DNA of 64,000 bases from Gammaproteobacteria bacterium (GTDB taxonomy: Bacteria; Pseudomonadota; Gammaproteobacteria; 21-64-14), in contig JALUXX010000065.1 in NCBI GenBank assembly GCA_027013145.1, forward strand, positions 62,001 to 126,000. The letters run 5' to 3'. The position numbers were made by a program, and so were the translations under genes. Of the stretch, positions 10,617-20,090 are shown one piece after another; within the stretch, counting starts at the first letter, position 1; every line of letters starts with the position of its first letter. The notes under the pieces were generated by a model. It did no database searches. It saw only the letters and a list, made by a program, of their open reading frames with translations, and was not told the origin of the DNA.

Positions 10617-10865
10617 AACGGTCGCTCTCCGTTCGGATGTGGGCGGATGGGGCGGGTCCCGCGCGCCGTCGCCATGCCCCCGTGGTTCGCCCGGGTGTCC
10701 CGCGTTTCGGATTGGATCCCGGACCGGGCACGGGCCGACGCGGCCGACCGCGCGTCATTATGGTGTCATCCATTCGATCATGACAAGCGGTCCGGCCGTC
10801 CGTGAACTGGATCACGCCGCCGGCACTTTGTTACCATCCGGCCTCCCGATCCCTTCGGCCCGCGA

Positions 10866-12440
10866 ATGGAAAGCGATCTCAAGGCGCTCGACTTCGACGC
10901 CGTCCGCCGCCTGCTGGAGCGGCTCACGGCCACGCCCTACGGCGCCGACGCGGCGCGTGCGCTCGAACCCGCCCCCGACCTGCCGATCGCCCGGCGCATG
11001 CAGGCGGCGGTGGGCGCGGCGCGCGCGGCCATCGACGCCGGCGACAGCCCCGCGCTCGGCGCGCTGCCCGACATCCGCGCTGCGTTACGGCAGGCTGCGG
11101 CGCCGGGCGCGGCGCTCAATGCCAACGCACTGCACAATCTGCGCACCGTTCTCGACGCCGCCGCCGCGCTGGTGCCGGCCCTGCGGTTGCGACCCGAGCT
11201 GTGTCCGGGCGGGGACGCGGACCTGACGCCGCCGGGCGAGCTGGTTGCGGAGCTGACGCGCACCGTGCACCCGTCCGGGCGGGTGCGTGAGGACGCGAGC
11301 GCCGAACTCGCGCAGTTGTATGCGCAACAGGCGGCGCTGCGCGGCGAGGCGGAGGAAATCGTCCGCAGGCGGGCGGCGCAGCGCGACCTCGCGGGACAGG
11401 TGACCGAGCCGGGTCGCGTCGCCTGGCACAACGATCGGGCGGTGCTGCGCGTGCGTGCCGATGCCGCCGAGCGCATCAAGGGCGTGCGGCGCGGCAGCGT
11501 CGCCGGCGGGCGCGAAGTGTTCGTCGAGCCGCTGCAGGCGGTCGCGGTCAACAACCGCATCGAGGCCGTCGCGGGGCGGATCGGCGCGGAGCACCAGCGT
11601 ATCCTGCGTGCGCTCACGGCCGTGGTACGTCGTCACGGCGAGGCCCTCGACCGGCTGCTGGGTGCGCTCACCTGGATCGACCTGGCGCTCGCCGCCGGGC
11701 GCCTGAGCGCGGCCGTCAACGGTCATGCGCCGCGTCTCGTCGACGAGCCGGTGATCGACCTGCGCGAGGCTTACCATCCCCTCCTGCTGCTGCAGTTCGG
11801 GAACGGGGAACTCGAGCGGCTCGTGCCGCTGAGCGTGCGCCTCGACGGCGAGCAGCGCATCCTGATGCTCACCGGACCCAACACCGGCGGCAAGACCGTG
11901 GTCCTCAAGACGGTCGGATTGCTGGCTTCGATGGCCCACTGCGGCCTGCACATCCCCGCGGAGGGCGATTGTGTGATCGGGGCCTATCGGCGGGTGATGG
12001 TGGACGTGGGCGACCGCCAGAACCTGTATCACCACCTGTCGACCTTCGCCGGGCACGTTGAGGTGCTCAAGCGTATCCTCGGGTCGGCCGACCGCGACAC
12101 GCTCGTGCTGCTCGACGAGTTGGGCACGGGCACCGATCCGGAGGAGGGGGCGGCGCTGGCGATGGCCGTGCTCGACGAGCTGGTCGGGCGCGGGGTGCAG
12201 GGGATCGTCAATACCCACCTCGCGCCGCTCAAGGAGTACGCCGCCCGGCGTCCCCACCTGTGCAACGCGTCGATGGAATTCGATCCGCAGCGCCTGCGGC
12301 CGACCTTCCGCCTGCGCGTCGGCGAGCCGGGCGGCTCGCTCGGCCTCACCATCGCCGCCCAGTCCGGGCTGCCCGAGGATCTGATCGGCCGCGCCCGCGA
12401 CTACCTCGCCGGCCTGGCCGCGGGCCGGCGCCCGCAGTGA
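10866..12440 (+). CDS. mutS2: MutS2-like ATPase lacking the Smr nuclease domain
   Basis: The protein is 524 aa, against roughly 780 for typical MutS2. It has the core, clamp and coiled-coil regions (about 1-310), the ATPase with Walker A TGPNTGGKT (335-343), Walker B DTLVLLDELGTGTDP and the NTHLAPLKE switch, then stops after GLAAGRRPQ. The C-terminal connector and the Smr endonuclease domain are absent. MutS2 acts on recombination intermediates or collided ribosomes in other bacteria. Here any activity would be ATPase and binding only. It is followed by the ilvB promoter, with no sign of a broken downstream Smr reading frame. Confidence 0.85.
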   Translation: MESDLKALDFDAVRRLLERLTATPYGADAARALEPAPDLPIARRMQAAVGAARAAIDAGDSPALGALPDIRAALRQAAAPGAALNANALHNLRTVLDAAAALVPALRLRPELCPGGDADLTPPGELVAELTRTVHPSGRVREDASAELAQLYAQQAALRGEAEEIVRRRAAQRDLAGQVTEPGRVAWHNDRAVLRVRADAAERIKGVRRGSVAGGREVFVEPLQAVAVNNRIEAVAGRIGAEHQRILRALTAVVRRHGEALDRLLGALTWIDLALAAGRLSAAVNGHAPRLVDEPVIDLREAYHPLLLLQFGNGELERLVPLSVRLDGEQRILMLTGPNTGGKTVVLKTVGLLASMAHCGLHIPAEGDCVIGAYRRVMVDVGDRQNLYHHLSTFAGHVEVLKRILGSADRDTLVLLDELGTGTDPEEGAALAMAVLDELVGRGVQGIVNTHLAPLKEYAARRPHLCNASMEFDPQRLRPTFRLRVGEPGGSLGLTIAAQSGLPEDLIGRARDYLAGLAAGRRPQ

Positions 12441-12471
12441 GACGCGCCGCGGCCACAGCTCGGCCAAGGTA

Positions 12472-12500
12472 TTGACGGCTCCACGAAAACCCAGTAATTT
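12472..12500 (+). promoter_or_regulatory. sigma70-type promoter of the ilvBHC operon
   Basis: TTGACG (12472-12477), a 17-base spacer and TAATTT (12495-12500) make a near-consensus promoter in an unusually AT-rich patch. It ends 54 bases before the GTG of ilvB. No branched-chain-residue-rich leader peptide is encoded between the promoter and ilvB. Confidence 0.65.
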
Positions 12501-12554
12501 TCTACGTTTACGCTGGCTCATGGGCCGATCGCAACCGCCCCCGGGGGAACCGCC

Positions 12555-14249
12555 GTGGAATTGACCGGTGCCGACATCTTCGTGCGCTGCCTCCAGGAGG
12601 AGGGCGTCGAGTATGTGTTCGGCTACCCGGGCGGCGCCGTTTTGCATATCTACGACGCGCTGTTCCGGCAGGATGCGGTCAAGCACATCCTGGTCCGCCA
12701 CGAGCAGGGGGCCGCACACGCCGCCGACGGCTACGCGCGGGCCACCGGACGCCCCGGCGTGGTCCTGGTCACCTCCGGCCCCGGGGTCACCAACGCGGTG
12801 ACCGGGATCGCCACCGCCTACATGGATTCCATCCCGCTGGTCGTGTTCTCCGGTCAGGTCCCCACCCACCTGATCGGCAACGACGCCTTTCAGGAGGTCG
12901 ACTCGGTCGGTATCACGCGCCCGTGCGTGAAGCACAACTTCCTCGTCAAGGACGTGCGCGATCTGGCCCTGACGATCAAGAAGGCGTTCTACATCGCCAC
13001 CACCGGGCGTCCCGGACCGGTGGTGGTCGATATTCCCAAGGACGTCACCGCGCACAAGGCGCCGTTCGACTACCCCAAGACGATCTCCATGCGTTCCTAC
13101 AATCCGGTGCTGCGCGGACATCCGGGGCAGATCCGCCGCGCCGTGGATCTGATGCTCGCGGCCAAGCGCCCGGTGTTCTACACCGGCGGCGGCGTGATCC
13201 TCGGGGAGGGGAGCGAGGCCCTGACGACGCTCACGCGTCGCCTCGGCTTCCCGATCACGAACACCCTGATGGGGCTGGGCGCCTACCCGGCGACCGACCG
13301 GCAGTTCCTCGGCATGCTGGGCATGCACGGGACCTACGAGGCCAACATGGCGATGCACCACTGCGACGTGCTGATCGCGGTGGGGGCGCGTTTCGACGAT
13401 CGCGTCACCGGCAATATCGAGAAGTTCTGTCCGCACGCGCAGATCATCCATATCGACATCGATCCGGCGTCGATCTCCAAGAACGTCAAGGTCGACATCC
13501 CGATCGTCGGCCCGGTAGACGCGGTGTTGAGCGAAATGGACCGGGTCGTCGCCGACAGCGGCCGTGCCCCCGATGCCGAGGCGCTCGCCGAATGGTGGCG
13601 GCAGATCGACGAGTGGCGGGCGATGGACTGTCTCAAATACGACCGCAAGAGCAAGCTGATCAAGCCGCAGCACGTACTCGAATGCCTCTACCGCCTGACC
13701 GCGGGCGAGGCCTATGTGACCTCCGATGTCGGCCAGCACCAGATGTGGGCCGCGCAGTTCTACAAGTTCGACCGCCCGCGCCGCTGGATCAACTCCGGTG
13801 GACTCGGCACGATGGGTTTCGGGCTGCCCGCCGCCATCGGCGTGCAGCTCGCCCACCCCGACGAGACGGTCGTGTGCGTCACCGGCGAGGCGAGCGTGCA
13901 GATGTGCATCCAGGAGCTGTCGACCTGCCGCCAGTACGGCCTGCCGATCAAAATCGTGAATCTCAATAACCGGTACATGGGGATGGTGCGCCAGTGGCAG
14001 GAGTTCTTCTATCAGGGCCGTTACGCCATGTCCTACATGGACGCCCTGCCCGACTTCGTCCAGCTTGCCGAGAGCTACGGACACGCGGGTATGCGCATCG
14101 ACCGCCCCGAGGACGTGGAGGGTGCGCTGCGCGAGGCGCTGAAGGTGCGCGACAAGGTCGTGTTCCTGGACTTCATCACCGACCAGGCGGAGAACGTATA
14201 CCCGATGATCCCGGCCGGGGCGGGCCAGAACGAGATGATCCTGGTCTAG
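12555..14249 (+). CDS. ilvB: acetolactate synthase large subunit
   Basis: The catalytic subunit of acetohydroxyacid synthase joins two pyruvates, or pyruvate and 2-oxobutyrate, in the first common step of valine, leucine and isoleucine synthesis. The 564-aa protein has the ThDP-activating E50 in [16 protein letters not shown], the FAD-binding central domain and a C-terminal ThDP/Mg site starting GEASVQM and ending NLNNRYMG. The start is GTG behind a GGGGG-type ribosome site. It lies 2 bases upstream of ilvH and is driven by the promoter at 12472-12500. Catalytic type (IlvI-like versus IlvB) is not resolved, so the symbol is generic. Confidence 0.96.
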   Translation: MELTGADIFVRCLQEEGVEYVFGYPGGAVLHIYDALFRQDAVKHILVRHEQGAAHAADGYARATGRPGVVLVTSGPGVTNAVTGIATAYMDSIPLVVFSGQVPTHLIGNDAFQEVDSVGITRPCVKHNFLVKDVRDLALTIKKAFYIATTGRPGPVVVDIPKDVTAHKAPFDYPKTISMRSYNPVLRGHPGQIRRAVDLMLAAKRPVFYTGGGVILGEGSEALTTLTRRLGFPITNTLMGLGAYPATDRQFLGMLGMHGTYEANMAMHHCDVLIAVGARFDDRVTGNIEKFCPHAQIIHIDIDPASISKNVKVDIPIVGPVDAVLSEMDRVVADSGRAPDAEALAEWWRQIDEWRAMDCLKYDRKSKLIKPQHVLECLYRLTAGEAYVTSDVGQHQMWAAQFYKFDRPRRWINSGGLGTMGFGLPAAIGVQLAHPDETVVCVTGEASVQMCIQELSTCRQYGLPIKIVNLNNRYMGMVRQWQEFFYQGRYAMSYMDALPDFVQLAESYGHAGMRIDRPEDVEGALREALKVRDKVVFLDFITDQAENVYPMIPAGAGQNEMILV

Positions 14250-14251
14250 CC

Positions 14252-15821
<1,570 letters not shown>

Positions 15822-15860
15822 TCCGCCGGCCGCAGGCGCGGCAGGGTCGGGATGCCCGCC

Positions 15861-16485
15861 ATGGCGCGCACCGGTTATCCGCTCATCGCCCGTGAGGGCT
15901 GGCCCGCGATCGGGACGGCCGTTGTGCTGGCGGGCCTCGTGCACCACTTCGCCGGGGCCGCCTGGGGGGGCGCCCCTGTGGGCGGGCGCGGCGCTGCTGC
16001 TGTATGCGTTCCGCGATCCGCAACGGGCCGTTCCGGCGCTCCCGCTCGCCGTGCTGAGCCCCGCCGACGGGCGCGTCGTCGCGGCGGGGCGGGTCGCCGA
16101 CCCCTACCTGGACCGGGACGCGGTGCGCATCGTCGTCGGGATGAACCGGCTGGGCGTCTACTCGATCCGCAGCCCGGTCGAGGGCAAGGTGGTGCAGCGC
16201 TGGTATTCGGCGCGCACCGCGCAGGGGAGGCCGCGCTACGGCGTGCACGTGCGCACGGACGAGGGCGACGACGTGGTCCTGGCGATGACCGGCCCTGCGC
16301 GCCGGCCGCGCCCGCGCTGCTACGTCCAGCACGGCGAGCGGGTCGGCCACGGGCAACGTTGCGGTCACATGCTGTTCGGGGCGAGTGTCGAGGTCTATCT
16401 GCCCGCCAACTCGCGCGTCGACGCGAAGGTCGGCGACACGGTAACGGCCGGGGTCGCGGTCCTGGCGACGCTGGTTCACAAGTAG
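15861..16485 (+). pseudogene. psd: phosphatidylserine decarboxylase-like gene, frameshifted and lacking catalytic residues
   Basis: The N-terminus (MARTGYPLIAREGWPAIG) and a hydrophobic segment sit in one frame, and the rest (PLWAGAALLLYAFRDPQR onward) sits in the +1 frame; removing one G from the G7 tract at 15964-15970 joins them perfectly. The restored protein matches short (Psd type II) decarboxylases through FRDPQR, LSPADGR and VYLP. However, the self-cleaving F-G-S-R motif reads F-G-A-S, so the pyruvoyl serine is Ala, and the conserved His of V-H-S reads V-Y-S. The gene lies between ilvC and pssA, the usual position of psd. It is either a decayed gene or, if the frameshift is a sequencing error, a non-catalytic homolog. 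Confidence 0.75.
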
Positions 16486-16516
16486 GCGGGCGGCGCGCCC
16501 GCGGAGCGAGTATCGC

Positions 16517-17320
16517 ATGCCGGAGTCCGAAGACGGGGGCGTGGACCAGAAACCGGCCGCGGCCAAGCGGCGCAGGGGGATCTATCTCCTGCCCAACCTG
16601 TTCACGACGGCCGGTCTGTTCGCCGGCTTCTACGCCATCGTCGCCGCCATGGGCGGGCGCTACGCGGCCGCCGCACTCGCGGTCTACGTCGCCATGATCC
16701 TCGACGGGCTCGACGGACGCGTCGCGCGCCTGACGAACACCCAGACCGCTTTCGGCGTCGAGTACGACAGCCTCTCGGACATGGTCTCCTTCGGTCTGGC
16801 CCCGGCGCTCGTCGTCTACGAGTGGGCGCTGTCGGGGCTCGGTCACTACGGCTGGTTGTGGGCCAAGCTCGGCTGGCTCGGGGCCTTCGTCTTCGCCGCC
16901 GGCGCGGCGCTGCGCCTGGCGCGGTTCAACACGCAGGTCGGGATCCTCGACAAGCGCTACTTTCAGGGGCTGCCCAGCCCCGCGGCCGCGGCGGTCGTGG
17001 TCGGTCTGGTGTGGGTCGGGGACGAGATCGGCGCCGACGGTCTGGAACTCGCCTTCCCCGCTCTGGTCCTCACGCTCGCCGCTGGGATTTTGATGGTCAG
17101 CAATATCCGCTACTACAGTTTCAAGGAGGTGGACTTCGTCCGCCGCGTGCCCTTCGTGACGATCCTGCTGGTGGTGATGGCCTTCGTCCTGATCTCGATC
17201 GATCCCCCCAAGATCCTCTTCGGTGTGACCCTGGCCTATCTCCTCTCCGGCCCGGCCCACACCCTCTACCGGCTGCGCCGCCACCGCGCCCAGCGCCGCG
17301 CCGCCGGGCGCGGCGGCTGA
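16517..17320 (+). CDS. pssA: CDP-diacylglycerol-serine O-phosphatidyltransferase
   Basis: PssA makes phosphatidylserine from CDP-diacylglycerol and serine, the step before phosphatidylethanolamine. The 267-aa membrane protein carries the CDP-alcohol signature starting D-G-L-D-G-R-V-A-R and ending Y-D-S-L-S-D at about residues 63-89, followed by several transmembrane helices and the QGLPSPAAAA motif typical of PssA. A basic N-terminal tail precedes the first helix. It follows the broken psd gene by 31 bases, so the strain must get phosphatidylserine decarboxylation from another locus if it makes PE. Confidence 0.93.
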   Translation: MPESEDGGVDQKPAAAKRRRGIYLLPNLFTTAGLFAGFYAIVAAMGGRYAAAALAVYVAMILDGLDGRVARLTNTQTAFGVEYDSLSDMVSFGLAPALVVYEWALSGLGHYGWLWAKLGWLGAFVFAAGAALRLARFNTQVGILDKRYFQGLPSPAAAAVVVGLVWVGDEIGADGLELAFPALVLTLAAGILMVSNIRYYSFKEVDFVRRVPFVTILLVVMAFVLISIDPPKILFGVTLAYLLSGPAHTLYRLRRHRAQRRAAGRGG

Positions 17321-17335
17321 CCCGCGGCCGCCCGC

Positions 17336-18508
17336 CTACGGCGGGGTCGTCTGCGAACGCCCGCCGGCCGGCGCCGGGCTTGCGCGATAGCGGCGCAGGT
17401 ACATGCGCTCGAACAGGCGCTTGGTATGATGGAGGAAGGGTGCCCGGAGGATCACGCTGCGCTTCGGGTTGCGGAACACGAGGATCCCCCGGTCGAGCAT
17501 GTCGATGATGCAGACGAGTTCCGGCCGGAAGGTTGCGGTCGCGGGACGTCCCGCGAGTTCCGCGAGGAGGTTGTCGGCGGCCGCGCGCGCCTGCAGGTCC
17601 GCCATGTGGGCCTGCTTGGGCATCCAATCGGGCCCGGGGAAGCTGCCGCTGTCGCCCGCCACGTAGCAGGCCTCCAGCCCTGTGACACGGCAGTGCGCGT
17701 CTGCGCGGATCAGACCGCCGGCGGAGCGTTCGAAGCCCTCGCTCTCGGCGAGCCAGGCGGGACCGGTCATGCCGGGCATGAACAGGATCAGGTCCGCGGG
17801 GATCTCGCCGCCCTCCGTGCGTACGGTACCGGCCTCGAAGCCGAGGGGCTTGTGCCCGAGTCGGGTCTCGATGCCGCGCCGGTGCATCTCCCGCAGGATC
17901 AGCCTCACCGCCTTTTCCCCGAGGCGCTTTCCCGGCTCGGTCGCGGCGTGAAAGAACACCAGCCGGAAGGCGGAGCGCCGCCCCTGTCGGCGCAACAGGG
18001 TGTCGATGCCGAACAGGAGTTCGAACATCGGCCCCCCGCGCATCGCCGCGGGTTCCTTGGGGTTGGCGCCGAAGCCGAAGGCGATGGTACCGCCGTCCAT
18101 CGCCGCCAGGCGCTCGCGGATGGTCTCCGCGGCGGGTATCCCCTCGCACAGGGTGAGCGCGTGCTCGATCCCCGGCAGCGACTTGAGGAAACGCCCGCCG
18201 CTCGCGATCAGCAGGCCGTCGTTACGGATCTCGCCCGTGTCGGTATGCACCCGGCGTCCGCCCCCGGTAACGGCGCGGACCCGGTCCGCATGGAAACGGA
18301 TGCGATGGCGTGCCAGGAAGGTCTCGAGCGGGATTTGCAGGTCGGCGCCGCGGCGCAGGCCCGTCGGGACCCAGATCAGGCTCGGCAGGTAGTGGAACTC
18401 GGCGCTGGGCGCGACGAGGGTGATCTCCACCGCCGGGTCGGCGCGGCGCAGGCGGCGGGCCGCCGTCAGCGCGGCGAAGCCCGCACCGAGGACGGTGATC
18501 CGCGTCAT
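17336..18508 (-). CDS. FAD-dependent SQR/flavocytochrome-like oxidoreductase
   Basis: The 390-aa flavoprotein has the N-terminal dinucleotide motif (VLGAGFAALTAARRLRR, residues 5-21), a second nucleotide-binding region near 135-150 and the C-terminal ACYVAGDSGSFPGP FAD motif. The domain order is that of sulfide:quinone oxidoreductase and flavocytochrome c. The cysteine pairs that SQR uses for sulfur transfer are not evident, so sulfide oxidation is not supported; a type II NADH dehydrogenase-like or other quinone-linked role is possible. ATG at 18508 overlaps the stop of the NifX-like gene (ATGA), giving a two-gene operon behind an FNR-type box. Confidence 0.85.
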   Translation of the reverse strand: MTRITVLGAGFAALTAARRLRRADPAVEITLVAPSAEFHYLPSLIWVPTGLRRGADLQIPLETFLARHRIRFHADRVRAVTGGGRRVHTDTGEIRNDGLLIASGGRFLKSLPGIEHALTLCEGIPAAETIRERLAAMDGGTIAFGFGANPKEPAAMRGGPMFELLFGIDTLLRRQGRRSAFRLVFFHAATEPGKRLGEKAVRLILREMHRRGIETRLGHKPLGFEAGTVRTEGGEIPADLILFMPGMTGPAWLAESEGFERSAGGLIRADAHCRVTGLEACYVAGDSGSFPGPDWMPKQAHMADLQARAAADNLLAELAGRPATATFRPELVCIIDMLDRGILVFRNPKRSVILRAPFLHHTKRLFERMYLRRYRASPAPAGGRSQTTPP

Positions 18509-18879
18509 GTCCCCTCCCCGTGGGTGTGACAAGCGCAGTCGTGTGTATGCGCCGATGCGGCGGCGGGGAGGGCCCCTGCGAGATAGGCCTCGACGGCGGC
18601 GTCGGGCGCGACGGCCGCAGTGACGACGGCGGTGATGCCGCGCGCGTCGAGCTTGCGCCGCAGTCCGGCGCCCATGCCGCCGCAGATCAGGACGTCGACA
18701 TCGTCCAGGGCATGGGGCGCGCCGGACGGGGTCTCATGGAAAGAGCCGCTGATGGGGAGTTCGCGCAGTGTCTTGCCCGCGATCCGCCCCGCTGCAATCT
18801 CGCAGACCCAGAAGCGCCGGCAACGGCCGGTGTGGTCGGTGACCTCGCGCCGGTTCTGGCTGGCAACCGCGATTCTCAT
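18505..18879 (-). CDS. NifX/NafY-like (dinitrogenase Fe-Mo cofactor family) protein
   Basis: The 124-aa protein resembles the small NifB/NifX/VnfX domain family: MRIAVASQNRREVTDHTGRC at the start, then the HALDDVDVLICGGMGAGL core. Members bind metal clusters or act beside redox enzymes, and many have nothing to do with nitrogenase. No other nif genes are nearby. The C-terminus is rich in His and Cys (HTHDCACHTHGEG, about 111-123), a likely metal-binding tail. It is co-transcribed with the SQR-like flavoprotein and lies 77 bases downstream of the TTGA-N6-TCAA box. Confidence 0.78.
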   Translation of the reverse strand: MRIAVASQNRREVTDHTGRCRRFWVCEIAAGRIAGKTLRELPISGSFHETPSGAPHALDDVDVLICGGMGAGLRRKLDARGITAVVTAAVAPDAAVEAYLAGALPAAASAHTHDCACHTHGEGT

Positions 18880-18955
18880 GTCCCTGCCCCTCCATCAGGC
18901 CCGCATCGGGCCCCGATTCGGGATGGGAGTCTGCGCGCGGTGACGGGTCGGCGCA

Positions 18956-18969
18956 TTGAAGATCGTCAA
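18956..18969 (-). promoter_or_regulatory. FNR/DNR-type box (TTGAAGATCGTCAA)
   Basis: This is a perfect TTGA-N6-TCAA palindrome between the FNR-like regulator gene and the NifX/SQR operon. It lies 77 bases before the NifX start on the minus strand and 20 bases after the stop of the regulator gene, so the NifX/SQR operon is the likely target. Confidence 0.6.
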
Positions 18970-18988
18970 TCCCGTATCGAGCCGATGG

Positions 18989-19693
18989 TTATGAGCCCGC
19001 GACCCTCTCCAGGGCGGGGCGCAGGAGCTGGGCATGGCGGGGATCGGTCGGTCGGACGAACCCGGAGCGGACGAACTCCGCCACGACGCGGCTTGCGGTC
19101 TCGGTGCTGACGCCGAGCATGGCGCCGAGGTCCTCCCGGCCGGGGAGGAAGCACGCGGCGTCCGGGTCCTGCTCCGAGAGCCGCAGCAGGAGCCGTGCCA
19201 CCCGTGCACGCGCCGGTCCGGTCGACAGGGCCGTGAGCCACGCGTCGGCGTCGCTGACGGCGCGCTGCCAGCGGGCCAGGAGCCGACGGTGCAGCCGCGG
19301 CGTCTCGCGTTCCAGGCGCTCCACGACGCCGACAGGGATCCGGCACAAGCACGCCGGTTCCAGGACCACCGCCTCGTGCTGACAGGGCTGCCCGGCGAGG
19401 ACCTCGATGCCGGCGAGGTCGCCCCGGCGCAGCAGGCGCACGATGCGGCGATCCCCGTTGGGAAGGTATTGGATCAGCTTGACGAGTCCGCTGCGTACGG
19501 TAGATACGTGACCCGGCCGCTCGCCCGCACGATAGAGCGTGGCGCCGCTCTCATAGCAGAGGTCGTCGATGGGCTGATGGATCAGGCTGAAGTCGGAGTG
19601 GCGCAGGTCCGCGAACAGGACGAGATCGCGGATCCCGCACTCCCGGCACTCCGCCCGCCCGCGCCACGCCTGTTCGATCTGCGGTTGCCGCAA
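18989..19693 (-). CDS. FNR-like Crp-family transcription regulator with incomplete cysteine set
   Basis: The 234-aa protein has an N-terminal CxxC (C16, C19), a cyclic-nucleotide-type beta-roll (about 40-125) and a C-terminal helix-turn-helix (GREDLGAMLGVSTETASR, split around 183-200). Alignment by eye to FNR places C16, C19 and C117 on three cluster ligands (20, 23 and 122 in E. coli), but the fourth (C29) is replaced by V25; C104 and C115 are extra cysteines near the last ligand. It may bind an altered Fe-S cluster or sense redox by thiols. The TTGA-N6-TCAA box just downstream, ahead of the NifX/SQR genes, is a plausible target. Confidence 0.85.
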   Translation of the reverse strand: MRQPQIEQAWRGRAECRECGIRDLVLFADLRHSDFSLIHQPIDDLCYESGATLYRAGERPGHVSTVRSGLVKLIQYLPNGDRRIVRLLRRGDLAGIEVLAGQPCQHEAVVLEPACLCRIPVGVVERLERETPRLHRRLLARWQRAVSDADAWLTALSTGPARARVARLLLRLSEQDPDAACFLPGREDLGAMLGVSTETASRVVAEFVRSGFVRPTDPRHAQLLRPALERVAGS

Positions 19694-19785
19694 GCGTCCT
19701 CTCCGCCCGGCCGTACGGCGGCCACGCCCCGCCCAGTGTATCAGGGGCCCGGTCGATGCGGACCGGCCCGAGGGGGCGGCCGCCC

Positions 19786-19814
19786 TTGGCAGCAGGGGCG
19801 GGAGACGCTATATT
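19786..19814 (+). promoter_or_regulatory. sigma70-type promoter upstream of leuA
   Basis: TTGGCA (19786-19791), a 17-base spacer and TATATT (19809-19814) form a near-consensus promoter. The predicted start point is about 19821, giving a leader of about 270 bases before leuA. Confidence 0.62.
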
Positions 19815-19826
19815 GGATCCGAACCC

Positions 19827-19955
19827 ATGAAGACCCTGTGCGGAATTGAGATGACCGTCGCGCCCGGTTTCGATCGGATCGCCCCCGGCGGCGATTGCGC
19901 CCCGCGCGCCCTGCGCGGCGGTGCCCTCGCGGCGCTGCGACTGCTGCTGCCGTAA
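19827..19955 (+). CDS. candidate leucine leader peptide (leuL-like)
   Basis: A 42-codon frame starts a few bases after the predicted transcription start and ends L-A-A-L-R-L-L-L-P-stop, with five Leu codons in the last nine codons. Such a run is the mark of an amino-acid-sensing leader peptide. A second in-frame ATG at 19851 has a better ribosome site (GGAATTGAG) and may be the true start. No clear alternative terminator hairpin was found, so attenuation is only a hypothesis and the high local GC could produce the run by chance. Confidence 0.4.
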   Translation: MKTLCGIEMTVAPGFDRIAPGGDCAPRALRGGALAALRLLLP

Positions 19956-20090
19956 GGCAGCGCACCCCCCCTGCACGGCGGAAGGAATCGCCATCCCACG
20001 TTTCAGGAATGCACCGGCCGCGGCCGGGGACCGTTGGTGTCCCTGTGCGCCGCGGGTACACTCAGCGGTCAACACCGAGGGGGCCTGGTC

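Larger units (their letters stand above)
19694..20090 (+). other. leuA 5' leader region
   Basis: This 397-base gap between the divergent FNR-like regulator and leuA contains a strong promoter at 19786-19814, a short reading frame ending in a leucine-rich run (19827-19955), and a GC-rich inverted repeat (ACCGGCCGCGGCCGGGG) near 20009-20025. No T-run terminator is visible before the leuA ATG. Confidence 0.5.

Noticed and set aside
7443-10805. A 1120-residue open frame on the plus strand across proS and neighbours
   Set aside because: It spans three recognised minus-strand genes and the gaps between them and has no domain character; it is a shadow frame.
12520-12560. Possible branched-chain leader peptide before ilvB
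   Set aside because: The only short frame there encodes Pro/Gly-rich sequence without Leu, Val or Ile runs and overlaps the ilvB start.
17336-18508. Calling the flavoprotein a true sulfide:quinone oxidoreductase
   Set aside because: The cysteines needed for sulfur transfer in SQR are not evident, so only the broader flavoprotein family is named.
18505-18879. Nitrogen fixation locus
   Set aside because: Only a NifX-like small domain is present, and such domains occur widely without nitrogenase; no nifHDK, nifB or nifEN is seen.
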